This document shows positions 41,332-49,251 of a DNA stretch of 64,000 nucleotides, piece after piece. The stretch is from Afifella marina DSM 2698. GTDB lineage: Bacteria; Pseudomonadota; Alphaproteobacteria; Rhizobiales; Afifellaceae. The first letter of the stretch is position 1. Every line of letters begins with the position of its first letter. Where the stretch lies: assembly GCF_900102695.1 (NCBI RefSeq), contig NZ_FMVW01000001.1:806001-870000 (forward strand). The letters are read 5' to 3'. Under the pieces are notes generated by a model. The model saw nothing but the letters and a program-made list of their open reading frames with translations, did not search any database and was not told where the DNA came from. Made by a program: the position numbers and the translations under genes.

Positions 41332-42975
41332 TCAGGCGGCCGCCTTTTCCCCTGGAATTGCTGCCACCAGTTCTCGCGTGTAGTCGCTCTGGGGATTGAG
41401 AAAGATCTGCGAGGGCGGCCCCATCTCGACGATGCGGCCCTTCTGCATCACGGCAATTTCGTCACTGATCTGCGAGGCGACGCGCAGGTCGTGGGTGATG
41501 AACACCATCGAAACGCCGGTTTCCCGCTGGATCCGGTCGAGCAGCTCGAGGATCTGTGCCTGGATGGACACATCCAGTGCCGAGACCGATTCATCTGCAA
41601 CGAGGAGGCGTGGTTTGAACATCAGTGCCCGGGCGATGCCGACACGCTGACGCTGGCCCCCGGAGAATTCGTGCGGGTAGCGATCGAAAGCACCAGGATC
41701 GAGGCCGACCTCGGTGAGCAAGGCGAGCGCCTCGGCCTTTGCTTTTGAAAACGACATGCCATGCGCGCACGGACCGACGGTCAGGATCTGGCCGATGGTC
41801 GAGCGCGGGTTGAGGGAGGCGAACGGATCCTGAAAGATCATCTGGATCCGCGGACGAAGCGGGCGGAACTCGGCCTCGGACATCGGGGCAATATCCGTGC
41901 CCTCGAAGAAAATCTCACCGCCGTCGCTTTCGATCAGCTTGACCAGAAGGCGACCCATCGAAGACTTGCCCGAACCGCTTTCTCCCACGACGCCAAGCGT
42001 GCGACCCGGCAGCAGGTCGAAGCTCGCGCCCTGAACCGCTTTGACGACGCGCTCGGTGCCGAACATCCGACTGCCGCTGCGATAGGTCTTGACGAGGTTG
42101 CGAACTCTCAGAATGGGCGTGTCGCTGCGGGCGACATGAGGCGTGCGGTCCTGGCCGATAATGTGAGGAACCGCTGCGATCAGGTGCTTGGTGTAGGGAT
42201 GGAAGGGCGTCTTGAGGACCGTGTCCGCATCGCCCTGTTCGACAATCTTGCCTTTTTCCATCACCACGACGTTGTCAGCGATCTCGGCCACCACGCCGAA
42301 ATCGTGGGTGATGAACACGACGCTCATATTTTTGCGGTGCTGGATGTCTTTGATAAGCGTCAGGATTTGCGCCTGAGTGGTGACATCCAGGGCGGTGGTC
42401 GGTTCGTCGGCGATCAGGATGCCGGGCTCGAGCGCGAGCGCCATGGCGATCATCACGCGTTGCCGCTGGCCGCCGGACAGCCGGAACGGGTATTGCCGGT
42501 ACATCGTCGTAGGCTCAGGGAGCCCGACCTCTTTCAGAAGCTCGACAGCGCGGGATTTGCGTTCGGCCTTGGTGCCGACCCCGTGCGCGGACATGACTTC
42601 GACGATCTGATCGCCGACCGTCATCAGAGGATTGAGCGCCGAGAGTGGGTCCTGGAAGATCATGGAAACCTTCCGCCCGCGCATGTCGCGAAGCGCCGCG
42701 GGATTCATGGACTGAATCTCCGTGGTGCCCACGTAAATGCTGCCTTCACTGATGCGAATACTGAAGGGAAGGAGCCCCATGATGGCGTTCGCGGTGATCG
42801 ACTTTCCCGATCCCGATTCCCCGATGATGCAGAGAATCTTGCCCGGCACGAGATCAAACGAGATCTGTGAGACAGCGTGGGAGCGCTCCATCCCCTCGGG
42901 GAGGTTCAATGTCAGGTTTCTGACCGAAAGCGCGGCGTCCTGGCCGAGCGGGCGCGGGTTAGGCTCGATTGTCAC
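41332..42975 (-). CDS. Fused double ATPase of the peptide/opine ABC transporter (DppD-DppF fusion)
   Basis: This 547-residue protein contains two complete ABC ATPase domains. Each has its own Walker A (GESGSGKSITA and GESGSGKSSMG), Q-loop FQDP, signature (LSGGQRQRV and FSGGQRQRV) and Walker B (LIADEPTTALDV and LVADESVSALDV). The second half lacks the Glu-Pro-Thr of the first (EPTTALD becomes ESVSALD), which is common in DppF-type halves. The GTG at 42975 has an AGGAGG site 8 bases upstream and is preferred over an upstream ATG at 43032. It is the first gene of the operon. Confidence 0.92.
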   Translation of the reverse strand: MTIEPNPRPLGQDAALSVRNLTLNLPEGMERSHAVSQISFDLVPGKILCIIGESGSGKSITANAIMGLLPFSIRISEGSIYVGTTEIQSMNPAALRDMRGRKVSMIFQDPLSALNPLMTVGDQIVEVMSAHGVGTKAERKSRAVELLKEVGLPEPTTMYRQYPFRLSGGQRQRVMIAMALALEPGILIADEPTTALDVTTQAQILTLIKDIQHRKNMSVVFITHDFGVVAEIADNVVVMEKGKIVEQGDADTVLKTPFHPYTKHLIAAVPHIIGQDRTPHVARSDTPILRVRNLVKTYRSGSRMFGTERVVKAVQGASFDLLPGRTLGVVGESGSGKSSMGRLLVKLIESDGGEIFFEGTDIAPMSEAEFRPLRPRIQMIFQDPFASLNPRSTIGQILTVGPCAHGMSFSKAKAEALALLTEVGLDPGAFDRYPHEFSGGQRQRVGIARALMFKPRLLVADESVSALDVSIQAQILELLDRIQRETGVSMVFITHDLRVASQISDEIAVMQKGRIVEMGPPSQIFLNPQSDYTRELVAAIPGEKAAA

Positions 42976-43267
42976 GAAACGCTCCTCCTGCCATGCTTGA
43001 CGCAGGGGAGCATATATTGAAATTAGCTGCAAGAATTTTGATGGTGGGCTACTATCGACAGGGTCATTTACTCGTGATTTTTATGCGCAAGTCATGGATT
43101 TATAAAGAGAAAATAGGTTGCGGCTAATTTTCAGGCGCCGGTAGAAATGAGGCATTTCCGATTGAAATTTCAAAATTTTGCGTGCACTGTGCAAGTTGCG
43201 AGGACGCCGTCAGACATTGCTGAATCCGGCCTTCTGCTGACACACGCTTGCCGGAAGGGAGCCGTCT
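42976..43267. other. AT-rich divergent intergenic region
   Basis: This 292-base gap separates the minus-strand ABC operon from the plus-strand regulator. It is distinctly AT-rich compared with its surroundings (CATATATTGAAATTA near 43014; TTTATAAAGAGAAAATAG near 43098), so it must hold both promoters. Clear inverted repeats are at 43162-43173 and, less perfect, at about 43178-43194. I see no gene. Confidence 0.6.
43162..43173. promoter_or_regulatory. Perfect palindrome TTGAAATTTCAA, candidate operator
   Basis: This 12-base perfect palindrome lies about 95 bases before the XRE-cupin regulator start, inside the divergent promoter region. A second imperfect inverted repeat (TTGC...GCAA) begins at about 43178. 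XRE-cupin regulators bind palindromes near their own promoter, so it is the natural candidate site. Confidence 0.4.
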
Positions 43268-43873
43268 ATGGATCAGAAGTCCGGCTTTAGCGCCGAGCAT
43301 TCCGAAGAACATGTTGGGGCCACTCTGCGCCTGTTGCGCAAGCAGAAGGGAATGTCTCTGAAGGCGCTCGCCGAGGCGTCGGGCGTTTCCGTGGGCATGA
43401 TCAGCCAGGTCGAACGCGGTCTCGCCAATCCCTCGGTGCGTTTGCTCACATCTTTGCGGCGGGCGCTGAACGTCTCGTTTCAGGAGCTCTTCGCCAAGCC
43501 TGCATCCGAGACGGAGCACGAAGGCGATGCCGACTTTGTCAGGCGCGCTGACAATCGCCCGGTCATAGATCTCGGGGATTTGCAGAAGGAATTGCTGACC
43601 CCGACGGATAAGCCACACCTGCAGCTGATGATCATTCACATCGATGCGGGTGCTGAATCGGGTGGATGGGCGCTCAGTTATCCTGCCGAAAAGGGCGGTC
43701 TCGTCCTCGCCGGAGAGGTTATCTTAAGTGTCGACGGCAGGAACGTCGCTCTCTCGCAGGGCGATAGTTTCGCCTTCGACGGGATGCGTCCTCACAGCTT
43801 GAGCAATGTGAGCTCCGAGCCGGCTTCAGTGCTCTGGATTATCGGCGCGGTTCAGTTCGATCGCCATTTGTAA
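43268..43873 (+). CDS. XRE-family regulator with cupin domain (PuuR-like)
   Basis: This 201-residue protein has an N-terminal helix-turn-helix (about residues 17-72, LRLLRKQKGMSLKALAEASG then VSVGMISQVERG). A C-terminal cupin barrel follows (about 110-195), including GWALSYPAEKGGLVLAGEVI. The layout is that of PuuR and related regulators, where the cupin senses a small amine or amino acid. It is divergent from the ABC operon and 23 bases before an FAD oxidase, so it likely controls both according to the transported substrate. Confidence 0.9.
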   Translation: MDQKSGFSAEHSEEHVGATLRLLRKQKGMSLKALAEASGVSVGMISQVERGLANPSVRLLTSLRRALNVSFQELFAKPASETEHEGDADFVRRADNRPVIDLGDLQKELLTPTDKPHLQLMIIHIDAGAESGGWALSYPAEKGGLVLAGEVILSVDGRNVALSQGDSFAFDGMRPHSLSNVSSEPASVLWIIGAVQFDRHL

Positions 43874-43896
43874 AACCATCCTTCAGAGATAGGCCA

Positions 43897-45201
43897 ATGT
43901 CGAAAACTGCTCAAATTCAGAACAGCCCTTATTGGTGGGTCGCCGCTCCTGTGCGGCCGCTGCCGGTGCAGCCCCTTCCGCAAAAGACCGACGTTCTGAT
44001 CGTCGGGGCCGGCTTTGCGGGGCTGACCGCCTCGGTGATCCTCGCCCGTGCAGGCCGGTCTGTCGTCGTCGTGGACAAGATGATGCCGGGCGAAGGCGCC
44101 TCCTCGCGCAACGGGGGCATCACGAGCGGCAATATTCGGCCGAGCTTCGACGAGCTCTCTCGCCGCTTTGGCGAAGACCGCGCGCTTGCCATCGAGGCCG
44201 AAGGCAAGACGGCCCGGAAATTTCTCTACGACTTCATTCGCACCGAAAAGCTCGATTGCGATTTTCAGCCGGTGGGCAAGTTTGGTGGCGCCATCGGAAG
44301 GGAGCAATATGAAGCCGGTGCGCGCACGGCAGAGACGCTGCACAAGCGGCTGGGAATAGAAACCTTCGCCGTGCCGCAGGCCGAGCAATCCCGCTATATC
44401 GGCAGTGATTTCTATCGCGGCGGCCATGTGCGCATGGACATCGGCGGGGTGCACCCGGCGAAGCTCGCCGCAGAGATTTTGCGCCTCGCACTGGAGGCCG
44501 GTGCCGCCGTGCACTCCGGGACCGAGGTGAAGGGCGTTCGTCGCGACGGCGCCGAATTCTCCGTCGAGACCTCAGCGGGCACCGTCTCGGCCCGCCAGGT
44601 TCTCGTCTGCACCAACGGCTACACCGATGGCTCCGATCCCTGGTTGCGGCGTCGTCTGATCCCGGTTCGTAGCCGGATCATCGTGACAGATCCGCTGCCC
44701 ACGGAGGTGATGGACCGGTTGATGCCGAGCCGGATGATGTACAGCGAAGGCCTGATCCTCGGGAATTATTTCCGTCCGACGCCGGACGGCACGCGCATCC
44801 TTCTGGGCGGGCGCGACGCCTCGAGCGGTACCGACGAAGCTGGGCCGACGGAGAAGATCCGCCAGGGCTTGCTGCGGATCTTCCCCGAGCTGAAGACCGT
44901 GGGCCTCAGTCACAGCTGGTATGGCCATGTCGCCATGAACTGGGATATGGTTCCCCGCGTTTTCGAGCGCGAAGGCGTGACCTATGCCACCGGCTTTTGT
45001 GGCTCTGGCGTCGTTTGGGCGCCCTGGCTTGGAACCCGCGCGGCGCACAAGCTGCTGGGAGACGATCAGGCCCGCAGCGCCTTCGAGTTCCGTCCCCCGG
45101 CGGCGATACCCTTCTACAACGGCAAACCTTATTTCCTTCCCGCGCTCATCCAAGGCTATCGTCTGCGCGACCGGCTGTCCCTGGCGCGTGCCACGCGCTG
45201 A
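43897..45201 (+). CDS. FAD-dependent amine oxidoreductase (PuuB/DAO family)
   Basis: This 434-residue protein has an FAD-binding Rossmann motif, VLIVGAGFAGLTASVILARAG, and GEGASSRNGGITSGNIRPSF, which matches the flavin-contact region of gamma-glutamylputrescine oxidase and related D-amino-acid-oxidase-family enzymes. The second half contains RSRIIVTDPLP and WYGHVAMNWDMVPRV. It oxidises an amine or N-substituted amino acid. With the importer and the PuuR-like regulator, it probably degrades the imported compound (opine, amine or amino-acid derivative). Confidence 0.88.
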   Translation: MSKTAQIQNSPYWWVAAPVRPLPVQPLPQKTDVLIVGAGFAGLTASVILARAGRSVVVVDKMMPGEGASSRNGGITSGNIRPSFDELSRRFGEDRALAIEAEGKTARKFLYDFIRTEKLDCDFQPVGKFGGAIGREQYEAGARTAETLHKRLGIETFAVPQAEQSRYIGSDFYRGGHVRMDIGGVHPAKLAAEILRLALEAGAAVHSGTEVKGVRRDGAEFSVETSAGTVSARQVLVCTNGYTDGSDPWLRRRLIPVRSRIIVTDPLPTEVMDRLMPSRMMYSEGLILGNYFRPTPDGTRILLGGRDASSGTDEAGPTEKIRQGLLRIFPELKTVGLSHSWYGHVAMNWDMVPRVFEREGVTYATGFCGSGVVWAPWLGTRAAHKLLGDDQARSAFEFRPPAAIPFYNGKPYFLPALIQGYRLRDRLSLARATR

Positions 45202-45474
45202 GAAGGGACGGGGGTTCTCCCCGCGCTCTGCAAGCTGGCCTTTGTGCCGCTCGCGGACGCGCACATCTTGGACCGGGCCGTTGCAGAGCGGCCCGGCCAT
45301 CTGGCCGCTTCCCGTGCTCAATCAGGGCTTAGCATTGAAAAGAGCCAGGAAATCGTTTCATTCTGCTCCAGGGACGGACAATCACATAGGCGAGGTGGCG
45401 ATCTCGCAGATCGCTAGATAGGGCTTTCGGCTCCTGTCCGTTCGATGCCGACAGTGTTCTGTGTTGGAAATTAA
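45202..45474. other. Intergenic region with two hairpins
   Basis: This 273-base gap between the oxidase and dusA shows no convincing gene. It holds two perfect inverted repeats, an 8-bp stem at 45273-45296 and a 7-bp stem with a three-base loop at 45398-45414 (GCGATCT-CGC-AGATCGC). The first may end the oxidase transcript. The second lies about 60 bases before the dusA start and could sit in its leader. Confidence 0.5.
45273..45296 (+). terminator. Terminator-like hairpin after the oxidase
   Basis: CCGGGCCG (45273-45280) pairs perfectly with CGGCCCGG (45289-45296) across an 8-base loop. No T run follows, so it is not a canonical intrinsic terminator; it could be Rho-assisted or a processing site. 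Confidence 0.35.
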
Positions 45475-46473
45475 GTGACTGACTATCTGCACAAATTTGC
45501 AGTTGCCCCGATGATCGACTGGACCGATCGGCACTGCCGCTATTTCCATCGCGGGCTGACGCGGCGGGCGCTTCTCTATACCGAGATGCTGACGGCCGAT
45601 GCCCTCATTCATGGCGATCGCGATCGGCTGCTCGGTTTCGATGCTGAAGAACATCCCGTCGCTCTGCAGCTTGGCGGCAGTGACGCGGCGAAGCTTGCCG
45701 AGGCTGCCCGCATCGGGACCGATTTCGGCTATGACGAGATCAATCTCAATGTCGGATGCCCGTCCGACCGCGTGCAATCGGGCACGTTCGGCGCCTGTTT
45801 GATGCGCGAGCCGGAGGTCGTCGGACGCGGCGTCGCCGCGATGAAGGCGGCCGTCGATCTGCCGGTCACCGTGAAATGCCGTTTGGGTGTCGACGATCAG
45901 GATATCGAGACGGCGCTCGATGCGCTCGCCGATCAGGCCTTTGCGGCGGGAGCCGATGTGCTCTGGGTGCATGCGCGCAAGGCCTGGCTTCAGGGCCTGT
46001 CGCCGAAGGAAAATCGCGACGTGCCGCCGCTCGATTACGACCGCGTCTATCGGCTGAAGATGCGCTGGCCGGATCGTTTCATCGGCATCAATGGCGGCAT
46101 CACGGATCTTGCGGCGGCAAAGGCGCATCTGGAGAAGGTCGACGGCGTCATGCTCGGCCGTGCCGCCTATCAGGATCCGGGCCTTCTCGCCGGCGTCGAT
46201 CGCGAGATTTATGGGGTTGATGCGTCCGCCCCCGACCTCATCGCCGCGGCCCGGCGGATGTGCGCCTATGCCGAGGCGCATTGCGCCGCGGGCGGGCGCA
46301 TGGCGGCGGTGACGAAGCCGATGATCGGCCTCTTTCACGGGCGGCCGGGCGCGCGCATCTGGCGGCGCATCCTGACCGTCGAAGGCGTGAAGGCGGGCGC
46401 CGGGCCGGAGGTCATTGAGAACGCTCTCGCAGGCCTTGCGGAAGCCGGCGGGCTTGAAAGTCTCGCCGCCTGA
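45475..46473 (+). CDS. dusA: tRNA-dihydrouridine(20/20a) synthase DusA
   Basis: This 332-residue flavoenzyme reduces uridine in the tRNA D-loop. It has the N-terminal VAPMIDWTDRHCRYF, YTEMLTADALIHG, PVALQLGG, the catalytic Cys95 in LNVGCPSDRVQSG, CRLGVDD, and VWVHARKAWLQGLSPKENR, which is characteristic of DusA. The start is GTG at 45475, with GGA 6 bases upstream. It converges with the protease gene 42 bases away. Confidence 0.93.
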   Translation: MTDYLHKFAVAPMIDWTDRHCRYFHRGLTRRALLYTEMLTADALIHGDRDRLLGFDAEEHPVALQLGGSDAAKLAEAARIGTDFGYDEINLNVGCPSDRVQSGTFGACLMREPEVVGRGVAAMKAAVDLPVTVKCRLGVDDQDIETALDALADQAFAAGADVLWVHARKAWLQGLSPKENRDVPPLDYDRVYRLKMRWPDRFIGINGGITDLAAAKAHLEKVDGVMLGRAAYQDPGLLAGVDREIYGVDASAPDLIAAARRMCAYAEAHCAAGGRMAAVTKPMIGLFHGRPGARIWRRILTVEGVKAGAGPEVIENALAGLAEAGGLESLAA

Positions 46474-46497
46474 GCGCGAAACCCGAGCGGAGCCCGA

Positions 46498-46533
46498 TCA
46501 GCTCTGAGGCGTGATTCAGCTCTGCGGTGTGAT
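46498..46533. repeat. 18-bp tandem duplication at the end of the protease gene
   Basis: Two adjacent 18-base copies (46498-46515 and 46516-46533) match at 16 of 18 positions. Read on the minus strand, the inner copy encodes the last five residues ITPQS and the stop of the protease gene; the outer copy repeats ITPQS plus a stop in the same frame, beyond the stop codon. Confidence 0.85.
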
Positions 46534-47166
46534 GATGAGCTCGCCGTTCTCCACCCGCCATGAGGCAAAGCGGTTGAGCACGTTCATGCCGAGAAGGTTG
46601 GAGAAGAGCTGGCCCTCCTGCGCCACGCCGGCCGGAACGTTGTTCAAGGTGAGGGGGCCGATCTTGAGCGTATGGATTTCGGCGCGCGCCTGCAGCGTGA
46701 TGCCGTTCGCCGTCTCCACCATCCGGTCGAAACGCAGGGCCGTCACGTCGATGCCCGCCCGTGCGGCGTCCTCATAGGTCAGGACGAGGCTCGAAGCGCC
46801 TGTATCGACCAGGAAGTCGAGCTCATGACCGTCGACATCGGCGGTCAGCTTGAAATGCCCGTTGGAGCTGCGGCCGACATTGAGCACCTGTCGCCCGCTG
46901 TTGTCGACGCTCACCGTCATGCGGCCGGGGGCCAGAACGTCGATCACAGGTCCGGCAAAGCGCGTCAAAGGCTCGCGATAGGCATAGACGACGACCAGCC
47001 CGACGACGAGGGCGACCCAGATGAGGGCGTGTTTCGCGGCCGTGCCGAGGCGTCCACGATAGGCGGTGAGGCCGCCGAAGACGAGGATCAGGACGCCAAG
47101 AAGATAGACGACGCGAGGCCACTCCGCGTCGCCGGAACCGAAGATGATAAGCGATTGGTCGAGCAT
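46516..47166 (-). CDS. Retropepsin-like membrane-anchored aspartic protease
   Basis: This 216-residue protein has two N-terminal hydrophobic segments (VVYLLGVLILVFGGL; ALIWVALVVGLVVVYAY), then a retropepsin fold with the catalytic motif FLVDTGASSLVLT. GLMNVL-like sequence near the end (NLLGMNVLNRFASWRVE) forms the second half of the fold. This fits the clan AA protease family with a bacterial N-terminal membrane anchor, of unknown substrate. The ATG at 47166 is preferred, as conserved sequence starts there. It follows cobS, whose end overlaps the possible longer N-terminus. Confidence 0.82.
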   Translation of the reverse strand: MLDQSLIIFGSGDAEWPRVVYLLGVLILVFGGLTAYRGRLGTAAKHALIWVALVVGLVVVYAYREPLTRFAGPVIDVLAPGRMTVSVDNSGRQVLNVGRSSNGHFKLTADVDGHELDFLVDTGASSLVLTYEDAARAGIDVTALRFDRMVETANGITLQARAEIHTLKIGPLTLNNVPAGVAQEGQLFSNLLGMNVLNRFASWRVENGELIITPQS

Positions 47167-47185
47167 GGGCCCCCAAATGGGGATC

Positions 47186-47971
47186 TCATGCCCCGAGTGC
47201 CAGAGTTGCGAACAGGATTGTGGCCGCAATCTGTTCCGAGGCGCCGATTGTGTCGCCGGTATGCCCGCCGATCAGCCGCCGCGCCATGCCGCTGAAGGTG
47301 AAGACGCCGAGTGTCGCCAGAATGATGGCGAGGATGCCGGTGAACGGGAACATGACGATGAGAATGAGGATTGCGGGCACGCTCAGGAGAACCGCGAAGC
47401 CGAGATCTTTGGTCTTCGGCCAGCCTGCCCAGCTGGCGACGCCGTCTGTTCGAGCCGGCGGAAGGCTCGTCCAATGGGTGTAGGCGAGGGCGCGCGAAAG
47501 GGCGGCGACGCAGATGATGGAAAAGGCGCCGACGCCGACGCTCTGCGAGATTTCGCCGAGTGCGACCACCTTGATGATCACGGTGAAGAGGAGGGCGAGG
47601 AGCGCGTATGTGCCGATGCGGCTGTCATGCATGATCTCAAGCCGCTGTTCGCGCGTCTTGCCACCGCCAAAACCATCGGCCGTGTCGCCGAGCCCGTCTT
47701 CGTGCAGCCCGCCGGTGATCAGTGCCATTGAGCCGAGCGCGACTGCGGCCGCGAGCACCGTCGATCCGCCGAAGGAGATGATGAGCGATAAGACGACCGC
47801 CGGGGTGAGCGCGATCAGCATCCCCGCGAGCGGCAGGCAGGCGGCGGAGACCGAAAGCGGGCGTTCTTCGCTCGGCTCGGGCTTGGCGCGAATCGGCAGG
47901 CGGGACAGGAAGGCGAGGCAGGCGCGAAGGTCCTGCGGCAGGCGGGTGAAATGTTGGGCGAGCGAGCTCAT
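47186..47971 (-). CDS. cobS: Adenosylcobinamide-GDP ribazoletransferase (cobalamin synthase)
   Basis: This 261-residue integral membrane enzyme joins alpha-ribazole to adenosylcobinamide-GDP, a last step of B12 assembly. GGLHEDGLGDTADGFGGG is the metal-binding family signature, followed by IMHDSRIGTYALLAL; the remainder is hydrophobic with about six membrane segments. It is divergent from cobT, with 147 bases between starts, so the two can share a promoter region. Confidence 0.95.
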   Translation of the reverse strand: MSSLAQHFTRLPQDLRACLAFLSRLPIRAKPEPSEERPLSVSAACLPLAGMLIALTPAVVLSLIISFGGSTVLAAAVALGSMALITGGLHEDGLGDTADGFGGGKTREQRLEIMHDSRIGTYALLALLFTVIIKVVALGEISQSVGVGAFSIICVAALSRALAYTHWTSLPPARTDGVASWAGWPKTKDLGFAVLLSVPAILILIVMFPFTGILAIILATLGVFTFSGMARRLIGGHTGDTIGASEQIAATILFATLALGA

Positions 47972-48118
47972 GCGAGCCTCCGGCAGGATAAAACCTGGCT
48001 ACCATTAGGCCTGCGAGGGGGGCGTTGAAACAGGGCGGGCTGACGCATTGCACTCCTTTGATCGTCGCTTTAAGCGGCTGTAAAGTGGACCTTTCCTCCC
48101 CAATGGCTCCTAAAAGAA

Positions 48119-49183
48119 GTGAGAATTCCATTGTCCATCCGTGATGCCGGCACACGTGCTGCGCCGTTCGACGATTTTCGTGACCTTGTGAAAAACCTTC
48201 CGGCTCCGGATGCCGAGGCGCTCGCAGCCGCCCGCGCCCGCCAGGGACGTTTGACGAAGCCTCCGGGAAGCCTGGGCCGTCTGGAGCAGATCGCCATCTG
48301 GCTCGCCGGCTGGCAGGGGCAGGAAAAGCCGGTCATCGAGCGCCCGATGGTTGCCGTTTTCGCCGGCAATCACGGGGTGACGGCACGCGGTGTTGCGCCC
48401 TATCCGGCCGATGTCACGCAGCAGATGGTGGCGAATTTCCGCGCCGGCGGGGCCTCAATCAACCAGCTTTGCAACTCCTTCAATGTCGGCCTCAAGGTCT
48501 TCGAGCTCGCACTCGAACTTCCGACGGGCGATATCGCCGAGAAGGATGCGCTGAGTGAACGCGACTGCGCGGCCACCATCGCCTACGGCATGGAGGCGAT
48601 CGAGGGCATCGACCTTCTCTGCCTCGGCGAGATGGGCGTCGGCAACACGACCGTCGCTTCGGCGTTGTTCTGCGCGCTCTTCGGCGGCGAACCCGAGGAA
48701 TGGGTGGGCTACGGCTCCGGCTCGACGGGCGCGGTCCTGGAGGCCAAGATCGAGGCGGTGAGGCTCGCCTGCGAGAGAGTGAAGGGCGAAACCGATCCGC
48801 TCGTCATTCTGAAACGCGTCGGCGGCCGCGAGCTCGCCGCCATGGTGGGCGCCGTTCTGGCCGCCCGCATGCAGCGGATTCCGGTGGTGGTCGACGGCTT
48901 CGTCACGAGCGCCGCGGTTGCCGTGGTCCACAAGATGGCGCCGGGTGCCACAGATCACTGCATCTTCGCGCATCGCTCGGCGGAGAAGGCGCATCGCCAG
49001 GCCGTGGAAGCGATGGGCGGCGCGCCGCTTCTCGATCTCGGCATGCGGCTCGGCGAGGGGACAGGTGCGGCGATTGCAGCCGCCATCGTCCGTGCCGCCG
49101 CCTTCACCCATTCCAATATGGCGACCTTCGACGAGGCCGGCGTGTCGGGCGAAGGCGTCAACGTCGATCGCGCTGGCGGCTGA
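48119..49183 (+). CDS. cobT: Nicotinate-nucleotide-dimethylbenzimidazole phosphoribosyltransferase
   Basis: This 354-residue enzyme makes alpha-ribazole-5'-phosphate, the lower ligand used by CobS. It has RQGRLTKPPGSLGRLEQIA, VFAGNHGVTARGVAPYP, GEMGVGNTTVASAL, PVVVDGFVTSAAVAV and the C-terminal GMRLGEGTGAA. The start is uncertain: GTG at 48119 is given, and TTG at 48131 is an alternative; neither has a strong ribosome site. Confidence 0.95.
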   Translation: MRIPLSIRDAGTRAAPFDDFRDLVKNLPAPDAEALAAARARQGRLTKPPGSLGRLEQIAIWLAGWQGQEKPVIERPMVAVFAGNHGVTARGVAPYPADVTQQMVANFRAGGASINQLCNSFNVGLKVFELALELPTGDIAEKDALSERDCAATIAYGMEAIEGIDLLCLGEMGVGNTTVASALFCALFGGEPEEWVGYGSGSTGAVLEAKIEAVRLACERVKGETDPLVILKRVGGRELAAMVGAVLAARMQRIPVVVDGFVTSAAVAVVHKMAPGATDHCIFAHRSAEKAHRQAVEAMGGAPLLDLGMRLGEGTGAAIAAAIVRAAAFTHSNMATFDEAGVSGEGVNVDRAGG

Positions 49184-49207
49184 GCTTCCTCGTCTGAGAT
49201 TTACGAG

Positions 49208-49237
49208 AGAGCATCGCCCCTCTGATGGCGATGCTCT
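49208..49237. terminator. Hairpin between convergent cobT and histidine kinase genes
   Basis: AGAGCATCGCC (49208-49218) pairs perfectly with GGCGATGCTCT (49227-49237), an 11-bp stem with an 8-base loop. A short TAT follows on the plus strand. The strength of the stem and the position between convergent genes suggest a bidirectional terminator despite the weak T tails. Confidence 0.65.
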
Positions 49238-49251
49238 TATGCCGTTTCCGT

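Noticed and set aside
47972-48118. Possible cobalamin riboswitch between cobS and cobT
   Set aside because: The gap is only 147 bases and I found no convincing B12-box or conserved stem arrangement on either strand.
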